Origin: Desulfovibrio sp. | GTDB taxonomy: Bacteria; Desulfobacterota; Desulfovibrionia; Desulfovibrionales; Desulfovibrionaceae | DNA: 9,133 nt | Assembly (NCBI GenBank): GCA_031255035.1 | Contig: JAIRTI010000079.1 | Location: 1-9,133 of the forward strand | Direction: 5' to 3' | Shown here: piece after piece, positions 1-4,680 of the stretch | Layout of the letters: every line of letters starts with the position of its first letter | Numbering within the stretch: the first letter of the stretch is position 1 | The notes under the pieces: generated by a model | The model's input: the letters and a program-made list of their open reading frames with translations, nothing else | What the model was told of the DNA's origin: nothing | Database searches by the model: none | Position numbers and translations under genes: made by a program

Positions 1-2
1 TG

Positions 3-1037
3 CAGCGCGTGGATTCCGCCTGGCAGAGCCTGTCCGCTACGAAAACGGCTATTGAGCAGCGGCAAAGCTCCCTTTCCGCAACAGGCGGGCGATCCATCAA
101 TACCGGCGACCTTGTGGCCGTCACTTCCCGGGGCGACCTGGAACTCATGGCCCACAACGATGGTATGACCCGGCTCCGTTCCGCTTTTGACAGGGGGGTC
201 AACAATATTGATGACCTGCGCATCGCGGCCAACGCCGATATGTCCTCGCTGCTGCGCGCCGCCGATTCCGGCGACACGGCTTCTCTTCGATCCGCCGTGC
301 ACAGCCTGGACGTAATCGCCAATTCCTCACAATACAATGCGCACGATGCCGCAATCGGCATGCGGATTCTGAGCGACAGATCCGATCTGTATGCGCTTGC
401 CGGAAATACCGGTCTCCCGTCTTTCGGCGGCGCCTCTTCGTCGGCTTCCGGCGCTTTGAATACGCATCTTGGAGCGGTGGGCGCCGGGGAAATCAAACTT
501 TCCGGCCTTGCGGTAAGCCGTGACGTATTGTCTTCTTCTGTCGGAAAAGGGACATCACCGGAACCGGCGCAGCCACCGGTAATCTCCGCGCCGGAACCCG
601 TTCCGAGCCGGGCCGAGGGGCTGCTCAAAGCAGGTATCGGGGCAGTATTCGGCCCTGCCGCTCCGGCTGTTGAGCAAGCGCTGGGTGGTCTCTTCGGCGG
701 GGGTTCTCCCGGCTCTTCATCCGGAGGCGCGGCTTCCACGTCCGCACCGGGAGGAAGCCTGCAAAATCCGGAATCCGCGCGGGCGTTGGCTCAGGATATG
801 GAAAAAAGCGCCGCTGACAGTCAGGAGCGGATTCAGGCAGGTATGCAGGGAACGCAACGGGACGTTCTGGCTGGTGGAAAACAGGATGTGGCCGAGGTCT
901 CTCACCTTGACCCCACTCGGGGCACCTTGGTGAATACGGGCTTGGTGTTGAAAGGCGAGGCGGGAGAAATCATTGAGCAACTCTCTGAAAGATCAGAGGA
1001 ATACGGGCTCGGTGAAGGCGATAAAAAAGCGCGATGA
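3..1037 (+). CDS. Unrecognised Gly/Ser/Pro-rich protein, probably 5'-truncated by the window edge
   Basis: I do not recognise this protein. The frame is open to the left edge of the window. A GTG at 9 could be a start, but no ribosome binding site can be seen in the eight bases before it, so I read this as the C-terminal part of a longer gene. Counting from that GTG: residues 1-130 are polar and probably helical, with many Asp, Arg and Ser. A Pro-rich stretch (about 184-200) follows. A short segment rich in Gly, Ala and hydrophobic residues (about 204-230) could be amphipathic or membrane-associated. Then comes a Gly/Ser low-complexity linker (226-250) and a charged C-terminal tail ending in DKKAR. 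There is no Cys and no catalytic motif that I can name. This layout suits the C-terminal region of a large structural, phage-tail or conjugation-type protein, but that is a guess. The gene ends at a TGA and is followed by a strong hairpin. Confidence 0.6.
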   Translation, partial: QRVDSAWQSLSATKTAIEQRQSSLSATGGRSINTGDLVAVTSRGDLELMAHNDGMTRLRSAFDRGVNNIDDLRIAANADMSSLLRAADSGDTASLRSAVHSLDVIANSSQYNAHDAAIGMRILSDRSDLYALAGNTGLPSFGGASSSASGALNTHLGAVGAGEIKLSGLAVSRDVLSSSVGKGTSPEPAQPPVISAPEPVPSRAEGLLKAGIGAVFGPAAPAVEQALGGLFGGGSPGSSSGGAASTSAPGGSLQNPESARALAQDMEKSAADSQERIQAGMQGTQRDVLAGGKQDVAEVSHLDPTRGTLVNTGLVLKGEAGEIIEQLSERSEEYGLGEGDKKAR

Positions 1038-1059
1038 TACTTTCATCATAAGAGTGACA

Positions 1060-1100
1060 AACAAATGAGCCCCCTGTAAAATCCAGAGGGTTCATTTGTT
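1060..1100. terminator. Bidirectional hairpin terminator between convergent genes
   Basis: Two 17-nt arms (1060-1076 and 1084-1100) pair around a 7-nt loop, with one G-T wobble and one C-A mismatch. The outer nine pairs (AACAAATGA with TCATTTGTT) are perfect, and the inner part is GC-rich. The right arm ends in TTTGTT, and on the minus strand the other arm also ends in TTTGTT, so termination could work for both the upstream plus-strand gene and the converging higBA operon. No other hairpin is seen in the 99 nt between the two genes. Confidence 0.75.
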
Positions 1101-1136
1101 ATCTACACTTGCACAGTATGAAAACGTGATAACCAC

Positions 1137-1511
1137 CTATAGCGAATGATACTTCGGTGATTCTTTAATCAAACTTTCCGCAGGAATGCCAAACTGCCCG
1201 TGAAGATTACGAATCATCTTCAACGTAAGGGGCCGCGTATGATTCAGCACTTCATAAACACGGTTAATACGTCCGATTACAGGCTCTAAATCCTTTGGAG
1301 TCATGTCATTCTGCTCCATATAAAACTTGATGGCCTCCACAGGATCAGGCAAGTCCATAGGATACATTTTACGCTCATAGGCTTCTACAAGAGTCACCAA
1401 AACATCAAGTTTGTCGCCATCGGAGGTATCTTCCCGGGCGTTCATCAAGGCCTCAATTTGGTTCAAAGTATCCCTGTAATCATCTTCATTACGTATAGGT
1501 TTTATAGTCAT
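1137..1511 (-). CDS. higA: HigA-family antitoxin (XRE-type helix-turn-helix)
   Basis: This 124-residue protein fits the HigA antitoxin family, which neutralises HigB and represses the shared promoter. The N-terminal half (about 1-55) is acidic and helical, as in other HigA proteins. The C-terminal half (about 60-117) is a helix-turn-helix domain, recognisable by MTPKDLEPVIG, the recognition-helix region RINRVYEVLN, and PLTLKMIRNLHGQFGIPAESL split over 95-115. It lies 9 nt after the higB stop, and a TGAGATG stretch overlapping that stop can serve as ribosome binding site. Toxin-first order is typical of higBA. The family call rests on sequence pattern and on the partner next to it. Which HigA subgroup it belongs to is not resolved. 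Confidence 0.9.
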   Translation of the reverse strand: MTIKPIRNEDDYRDTLNQIEALMNAREDTSDGDKLDVLVTLVEAYERKMYPMDLPDPVEAIKFYMEQNDMTPKDLEPVIGRINRVYEVLNHTRPLTLKMIRNLHGQFGIPAESLIKESPKYHSL

Positions 1512-1520
1512 GGTTTCATC

Positions 1521-1820
1521 TCATATAGTTTGAGGGTCGATAGCATCATATTGCCTGTGTGTCCCGACAAAGCGGATATATGCAACCCGGTAAGGATAAT
1601 TTATCCAGACCACTAACCGATACTTATTCCCGGCAATGTTAAAAATTACTCTCCCGTCCCGCAAAATGCTTGCATTACGCAAATCAGTCTTAATGTCTGC
1701 AGGTGATGCCCAGTCAGCGTTTAGGACAAATCTGTGCCACGCCAAAAGGGGCTCTTTAGCGTCCGAATAGGCCGGAGTTTCCCAAAAGGCCTTGAGCGTG
1801 GAGAGAGCGATTATCCTCAT
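1521..1820 (-). CDS. higB: HigB-family mRNA interferase toxin (RelE superfamily)
   Basis: This 99-residue protein fits the HigB toxin family: small RelE-fold endoribonucleases that cleave mRNA on the ribosome. Diagnostic stretches are the N-terminus MRIIALSTLKAFWE (1-14), the beta-strand pair around VIFNIAGNKYRLVVWIN (58-74) and the C-terminal YIRFVGTHRQYD (81-92). The basic residues R68, R83 and H88 and Y91 are plausible active-site residues by analogy with the family. Length is normal for the family, so the gene looks intact. The ATG at 1820 matches the conserved family N-terminus. No strong Shine-Dalgarno sequence precedes it, and the leader from the inferred promoter would be only about 20 nt. 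It is the first gene of a two-gene operon with higA and sits directly under a palindromic operator. Confidence 0.92.
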   Translation of the reverse strand: MRIIALSTLKAFWETPAYSDAKEPLLAWHRFVLNADWASPADIKTDLRNASILRDGRVIFNIAGNKYRLVVWINYPYRVAYIRFVGTHRQYDAIDPQTI

Positions 1821-1821
1821 A

Positions 1822-1850
1822 GGACTATGAGTAGTCCCAATTTGGGACTA
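1822..1850 (-). promoter_or_regulatory. higBA operator: perfect palindrome plus a third half-site
   Basis: TAGTCCCAATTTGGGACTA (1832-1850) is a perfect inverted repeat with 9-bp arms around one base. A third copy of the core hexamer, GGACTA (1822-1827), pairs with TAGTCC (1832-1837) to make a second, overlapping inverted repeat with a TGAG spacer. Three half-sites therefore sit between the promoter and the higB start. This is the expected place for HigA or HigA-HigB autoregulation. The binding itself is inferred. Confidence 0.75.
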
Positions 1851-1876
1851 TAGCAAGGAGAAAAATCATCTGCCAC
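1847..1876 (-). promoter_or_regulatory. Probable higBA promoter
   Basis: On the minus strand, GTGGCA (1876-1871, 4/6 match to the -35 consensus) lies 18 nt from TATAGT (1852-1847, 5/6 match to -10). The -10 overlaps the outer arm of the operator palindrome, so repressor binding would block polymerase. Predicted initiation near 1840 leaves a leader of about 20 nt before higB. Confidence 0.5.
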
Positions 1877-1891
1877 CGCCAGAGGCGACGG
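1873..1891 (-). terminator. Weak hairpin, possible terminator of the minus-strand hydrolase operon
   Basis: Read on the minus strand, CCGTCGCC and GGCGGTGG pair around a TCT loop (8 bp, two wobbles). The run TTTTT appears seven bases after the stem, at 1865-1861. It lies about 70 nt past the stop of the YdjM-type gene. The stem is short and the T-run distant, so this is a tentative call. It also overlaps the inferred higBA -35 box. Confidence 0.3.
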
Positions 1892-1960
1892 GATTTCAGC
1901 ACACACCAGCATGTGGAACAGGGAGATTGAAATATGGCGGGCAGTTTAGCGGCGTGATTG

Positions 1961-2530
1961 TTACATGTTCCGCTGTCGTTTTTTGCGATGGATTGCCTCG
2001 GGAAAACCTACACTGAACCGTAAAAAAATGCCCGCAAAGGCGAAAACAGCGCATGGCGCCCAGACCCAGCGCAGCTCCGAGAGAAGGATGACCACGCCCC
2101 GCGAGGAGAAAAATCGCCTGAGGCTGAAGGGAGAAACCTCAATGGGCCGCCAGGGAAGAAAATACCGTGTTTCGTCAACAGGCCAGAAAACGGCCACTCC
2201 AAGTCCGCCTGTTGTAGCGGCATCCAGAATGATGTGGCTTATAACAGCGCAAAAGACCGCTAAAAAGGCAATTCCTCGCTTCGCCTTCAGAAAGCGGGCC
2301 GACAAAAAAGCGAGAAGGCCGATGGAAAAAGCGAATAACAGTGAGTGTGAAAAACCCCTATGCCCAAGTATCGAGGCATATTTCACGCCGTAAGAGAAGC
2401 CTACCACATCCATATCAGGCAGAACAGCGGCGATGACCATCGCAACGGCGAGGCGCGGAGAAATTATCTTTGTCCCGAAAGCCGCGGCTATCGCTATGGC
2501 GGGGGCAGGATGGGTCAACAGGCTTGCCAT
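1961..2530 (-). CDS. YdjM-family membrane-bound metal-dependent hydrolase
   Basis: This 189-residue inner-membrane protein fits the YdjM-type predicted metal-dependent hydrolase family (LexA-binding, inner membrane-bound hydrolase; PF04307), whose substrate is unknown. Visible family signatures are THPAPAIAIA at the start (H7), VLPDMDVVG (37-44, D39 and D41), GHRGFSHSLLF (56-66, H57 and H62), ISHIILDAATTGG (97-109, H99 and D103) and FWPVDETRYFLPWRPI (116-130 region). The conserved His/Asp set is the presumed metal site. About four hydrophobic segments are seen (8-38, 64-80, 87-103, 155-174), and the C-terminus is basic. The frame is open upstream for 63 more codons, but these lie inside the alkD gene and do not resemble the family. 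The ATG at 2530 gives the family N-terminus and normal length. It starts 4 nt after the alkD stop, so translation is probably coupled. Confidence 0.85.
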   Translation of the reverse strand: MASLLTHPAPAIAIAAAFGTKIISPRLAVAMVIAAVLPDMDVVGFSYGVKYASILGHRGFSHSLLFAFSIGLLAFLSARFLKAKRGIAFLAVFCAVISHIILDAATTGGLGVAVFWPVDETRYFLPWRPIEVSPFSLRRFFSSRGVVILLSELRWVWAPCAVFAFAGIFLRFSVGFPEAIHRKKRQRNM

Positions 2531-2534
2531 TTTT

Positions 2535-3287
2535 TCATCTCGCCATCCACGCCGCGCGTTCCTTCGGTTCCATGCGTTCAATAGCGTAGCGTAAAGCCGT
2601 CCTTGGCAGACGTTTATGAAATTTTGCAAGAAAGGCCCTGAGAGCGTCAGGGTTCTTTTTTCCCGCCTCGCGGAGCATCCAGCCTGTGGCCTTGTGCATG
2701 AGGTCGTGCGGATGCCCAATGAAATATTCAGCCAGCCAGAAAGTTTCGTCGAGGCTGCCGAGTCGAATCATGGCATTGGTGGATACAATGGCGGCGCGCT
2801 CTCGCCAGAGATTTCCACTATCCGCCCAGGCTTTCAAAAAACGCCGCCTTTCTTCAGCCGGCGTTTTTGCGCATTGCCAATATGCGCCCATGATATTGTA
2901 CGCGGACAGATCAACCAGATCCCAATTGTTGGCCCGCTCCAGGCGCCGGTCATAGAGTTCCACAATCATTTGCAATCCGGGCAAATCTTTTGCTGTCAGC
3001 ATCGTGTTTGCCGCATCAACCATGAGCAGCAACGTTGCCAGCCTGATTTCATGCCAAGGCGAGTCAAGGAGCGAAGCGAAATCGGAAAGACCGAGTTTTC
3101 CTTTGAACGGCTTGAGTAAAGAGCGGACGGCCGGAACTGGAAGACCAAGAAATTTGTCGCCGTGACCGTATTGGCCGATGCCGGTTTTGAAGAACCGCAT
3201 AAGATGCCGCGCCTCATCCATGTCGGCATGAGCTATGAAAATATCTTGGAGTTGTCGCGTCGCGATACTCAAATACAATCCTTCCAT
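2535..3287 (-). CDS. AlkD-like DNA alkylation repair protein (HEAT-like repeats)
   Basis: This 250-residue protein fits the AlkC/AlkD DNA glycosylase family (PF08713), helical-repeat enzymes that excise positively charged N3- and N7-alkylated purines without flipping the base. Family landmarks run in order: RFFKTGIGQYGHGDKFLGLPVP (31-52 region), NNWDLVDLS (120-128), LWRERAAIVST (160-170), HDLMHKATGWMLREAGKK (194-211) and LPRTALRYAIE (227-237). By spacing, W122, D126, R164 and W203 correspond to the Trp, Asp, Arg and Trp of the Bacillus cereus AlkD active-site groove (109/113/148/187), so the key residues look present. The start is uncertain. The ATG at 3287 overlaps the upstream flavin reductase gene by 19 nt and lacks a good ribosome binding site. 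A TTG at 3272 has AAGGA six bases before it and would form a TTGA start/stop overlap. I annotate the longer form. Confidence 0.9.
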   Translation of the reverse strand: MEGLYLSIATRQLQDIFIAHADMDEARHLMRFFKTGIGQYGHGDKFLGLPVPAVRSLLKPFKGKLGLSDFASLLDSPWHEIRLATLLLMVDAANTMLTAKDLPGLQMIVELYDRRLERANNWDLVDLSAYNIMGAYWQCAKTPAEERRRFLKAWADSGNLWRERAAIVSTNAMIRLGSLDETFWLAEYFIGHPHDLMHKATGWMLREAGKKNPDALRAFLAKFHKRLPRTALRYAIERMEPKERAAWMAR

Positions 3288-3838
3288 TTCGTCATCTTGT
3301 GGCGAAGGTTCACTGTTTCGCCGTCAATGATGAAGGTGCCGTCACCGACGGCATGAAATGAGCGTGCATCCTCCGGCGAGGGATTGCTCCATGCCGCGAC
3401 GCCTTGCAGGACAAAAAAGTTATACTCGCCCGCAAGAGCGCGGTTCACCACGCGACATTCCAGATTATACAGGCAGTCAGCCACCAAAGGCGCGGAAACG
3501 CTATTGCCCGTTTGCGCATGCAGATCAAAAGCGGCGAATTTGTCCATGTCCTCTCCGGAGCAATTTCCGATATCCACGACCTTTTCCAAGATTCCGGCAT
3601 GAGGGATGGCGACGACACATTCCCCGGTTTCCACAAGAGCGGCATAGCTGAAATTCCAAGGGCCAAGGCAGATGCCGAGAGTTGGTTCAAAGCCCATTGA
3701 GGCATGGCAACTGACGGTCATCAGATTGCTCTTGCCCTTGTGGGCTGTGGAAATCAGCAAAACCGGCCCCGATTCGACAAAGGTGAACGCCCGGTTCAGA
3801 GGAAACTCCACCTGCCGCGGAACGGTTTTTTTTGGCAT
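3269..3838 (-). CDS. Flavin reductase / flavoredoxin-like FMN-binding protein
   Basis: This 189-residue protein fits the flavin reductase-like, FMN-binding split-barrel family (PF01613), which includes the flavoredoxins of Desulfovibrio. The barrel core shows GPVLLISTAHKGKSNLMTVS (24-43), with the NLMTVS flavin-phosphate motif, then ICLGPWNFSYAALVETGECVV (56-76 region) and an IPHAGILEKVVDIGNCSGEDMDKF stretch (78-101) with the DKFA motif at 99-102. It probably carries electrons between flavin and a partner in the cytoplasm; the partner is unknown. The frame is open upstream to 3910, but the ATG at 3838 has a perfect GGAGG five bases before it, and the residues before it do not look like family sequence. 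It is the first gene of a minus-strand unit, and its last codons overlap the alkD gene, which suggests translational coupling. Confidence 0.85.
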   Translation of the reverse strand: MPKKTVPRQVEFPLNRAFTFVESGPVLLISTAHKGKSNLMTVSCHASMGFEPTLGICLGPWNFSYAALVETGECVVAIPHAGILEKVVDIGNCSGEDMDKFAAFDLHAQTGNSVSAPLVADCLYNLECRVVNRALAGEYNFFVLQGVAAWSNPSPEDARSFHAVGDGTFIIDGETVNLRHKMTKWKDCI

Positions 3839-3960
3839 ATGCGCCTCCATAAAGGACTTCCCGCAACGCGAGTCCATCGCCGGCATCCACAGGCGGGTAT
3901 TGACCGCCATAGCCGATCAACGCCGTCACGCGGAGGTGGGTGAAGCGAACGGGATGCGCC

Positions 3961-3989
3961 ATCGTATCAGAATTTCACCCCATTGCCAG
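3961..3989 (-). promoter_or_regulatory. Probable promoter for the flavin reductase-alkD-ydjM operon
   Basis: On the minus strand, CTGGCA (3989-3984, 4/6 to -35) is 17 nt from TACGAT (3966-3961, 4/6 to -10). Transcription would start near 3954, giving a leader of about 115 nt before the ATG at 3838. No better candidate is seen between that ATG and this point. Confidence 0.4.
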
Positions 3990-4011
3990 TGTCCCTGAAG
4001 TTGTCTATAAA
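3983..4011 (+). promoter_or_regulatory. Strong plus-strand sigma70-like promoter, divergent from the flavin reductase promoter
   Basis: TTGCCA (3983-3988, 5/6 to the -35 consensus) is separated by exactly 17 nt from TATAAA (4006-4011, 5/6 to -10). It points toward the kor operon and would give a transcript starting near 4018, more than 440 nt before korD. Its -35 box lies on the same bases as the minus-strand -35 box, so the two promoters probably compete for polymerase. Confidence 0.45.
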
Positions 4012-4027
4012 TATAAACATGAGACAA
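4001..4027. repeat. TTGTCT/AGACAA inverted repeat over an AT-rich core
   Basis: TTGTCT (4001-4006) and AGACAA (4022-4027) are perfect inverted arms separated by a 15-nt AT-rich core (4007-4021). The repeat covers the -10 box of the plus-strand promoter and lies just upstream of the minus-strand -35, the position of a shared operator. It could instead be a chance inverted repeat in AT-rich DNA. I cannot name a regulator. Confidence 0.4.
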
Positions 4028-4254
4028 TGCCACTCCATTCATTCCATCCGCCCCTGCGTTCCGGAGGATTTCACCGGGGCGGCTGTACTTGTCTACATCT
4101 GCGCCGTACAGGCGGGTTGGCCACCGGCGTCAACCCCTTGGAAAATACCAAGGTGACGGTCGGACAGGCCGCCGGAGGCATTGCCTTTCACAGTTGGCGA
4201 ATGGGGGGCCGCAAAAAGCTCATAATGAGAATTGCTGATGGATTTGCGGTGTCA
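4028..4254. other. Long non-coding stretch upstream of the kor promoter
   Basis: No gene can be supported here. One plus-strand frame stays open (3940-4389), but its product matches nothing I know and it runs through the promoter and repeat sequences. The stretch holds a small hairpin (CCTTGG 4136-4141 and CCAAGG 4148-4153, 6-nt loop) and one copy of a repeat shared with the region before sucC (4209-4237). If the promoter at 3983-4011 is active, this is part of an untranslated leader or a separate short RNA. Confidence 0.4.
4209..4237 (+). repeat. Copy A of a repeat also found upstream of sucC
   Basis: This 29-nt block starts CCGCAAAAAGCTCATAATG and ends AGAATTGCTG. It matches the block at 7525-7554 in every base except one missing G. 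Both copies lie on the plus strand upstream of an operon, kor here and sucCD there, and both contain the short palindrome CTCATAATGAG. It may be a dispersed repeat end or a shared regulatory site. The inverted partner seen around the second copy is not clear here. Confidence 0.7.
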
Positions 4255-4283
4255 TTGCGAGAACGGGTTCACTATGGTATAGT
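4255..4283 (+). promoter_or_regulatory. Probable kor operon promoter
   Basis: TTGCGA (4255-4260, 4/6 to -35) and TATAGT (4278-4283, 5/6 to -10) are separated by exactly 17 nt. Initiation near 4290 gives a leader of about 175 nt before korD. This is the closest good promoter to the operon. Confidence 0.55.
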
Positions 4284-4286
4284 GAA
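4268..4286 (+). promoter_or_regulatory. Perfect palindrome over the kor promoter -10, candidate operator
   Basis: TTCACTATGGTATAGTGAA is a perfect inverted repeat: 8-bp arms around GGT. It covers the whole -10 box of the promoter at 4255-4283, the classic site for a dimeric repressor. The sequence is unlike the higBA operator. Which protein binds it cannot be told from the window. Confidence 0.55.
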
Positions 4287-4311
4287 AACAGCTTTCCTGG
4301 TCTACTCTCAT

Positions 4312-4333
4312 TTACGCGCGGGCTTTCGCGTAA
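4312..4333 (+). other. Leader hairpin 1 upstream of korD
   Basis: TTACGCG (4312-4318) and CGCGTAA (4327-4333) pair perfectly around an 8-nt loop. It falls near the start of the predicted kor leader RNA. A second weak hairpin (GGGGAA/TTCCTC) just after it is followed by TTTT, so a small attenuator is possible but unproven. Confidence 0.35.
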
Positions 4334-4389
4334 TCCGGGGAAAAATATTCCTCTTTTACGGCAATTTCCCTTTGAGGTCCGGCGTCTGA

Positions 4390-4408
4390 CGGCGGGCAAG
4401 GCCCGCCG
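4390..4408 (+). other. GC-rich leader hairpin 2 upstream of korD
   Basis: CGGCGGGC (4390-4397) and GCCCGCCG (4401-4408) form a perfect 8-bp stem of only G and C around an AAG triloop. It lies about 55 nt before the korD start. No T-run follows, so it is not an intrinsic terminator. It could stabilise the 5' end of the mRNA or affect translation. Confidence 0.45.
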
Positions 4409-4464
4409 CGCCGCCTCGGGCTGTCATCCCGTTCCTTTTCGGACGGCAAACAATGGAGCATGGC

Positions 4465-4680
4465 ATGGGTGCGGTATCCATCAATCCGCGCTGGTGCAAG
4501 GGCTGCGGCGTCTGCGTGGCCTTTTGTCCCAAGCGGGCGTTGAGCATCGAGCATGAAAAGGCGAAACATGACCCGGAACGGTGTATTGTCTGCGGGATGT
4601 GCGAACTGTACTGTCCCGATCTGGCTGTCAGCGTTGACCTGACCAAAAAGCCGAAAAAGGCGAAAAAGGAGGTGGCGTGA
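4465..4680 (+). CDS. korD: 2-oxoglutarate:ferredoxin oxidoreductase, delta (2x[4Fe-4S] ferredoxin-like) subunit
   Basis: This small ferredoxin-like subunit passes electrons from the TPP-containing beta subunit to soluble ferredoxin. It carries two [4Fe-4S] cluster motifs. Numbered from an upstream ATG at 4453, these are C15-x2-C18-x2-C21-x3-C25-P and C44-x2-C47-x2-C50-x3-C54-P. The C-terminus is Lys-rich (KKPKKAKKEV). I choose the ATG at 4465 (71 residues) because TGGAG stands six bases before it. The ATG at 4453 (75 residues) has only a poor upstream site and is the alternative; that ATG is itself part of the ribosome binding site of the 4465 start. The stop overlaps the korA start by one base. 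It is the first gene of the kor operon, as is common in Kor-type oxidoreductases. Confidence 0.9.
   Translation: MGAVSINPRWCKGCGVCVAFCPKRALSIEHEKAKHDPERCIVCGMCELYCPDLAVSVDLTKKPKKAKKEVA

Noticed and set aside
2531..2719. 63-codon N-terminal extension of the YdjM-type protein
   Set aside because: It lies inside alkD, lacks family sequence, and the ATG at 2530 gives the conserved MASLLTHPAPA start and normal length.
3839..3910. 24-codon N-terminal extension of the flavin reductase
   Set aside because: GGAGG stands five bases before the ATG at 3838, and the extension does not resemble the family.
4360..4379. Possible second inverted end (CGGCAATTTCCCTTTGAGG) partnering repeat copy A
   Set aside because: It partly resembles the left end at 7420, but with several mismatches and with the ends facing the wrong way round, so chance is likely.
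3940..4389. Plus-strand open frame of 149 codons upstream of korD
   Set aside because: No recognisable domain, odd composition and no good ribosome binding site. It runs through the repeat, the kor promoter and its operator.
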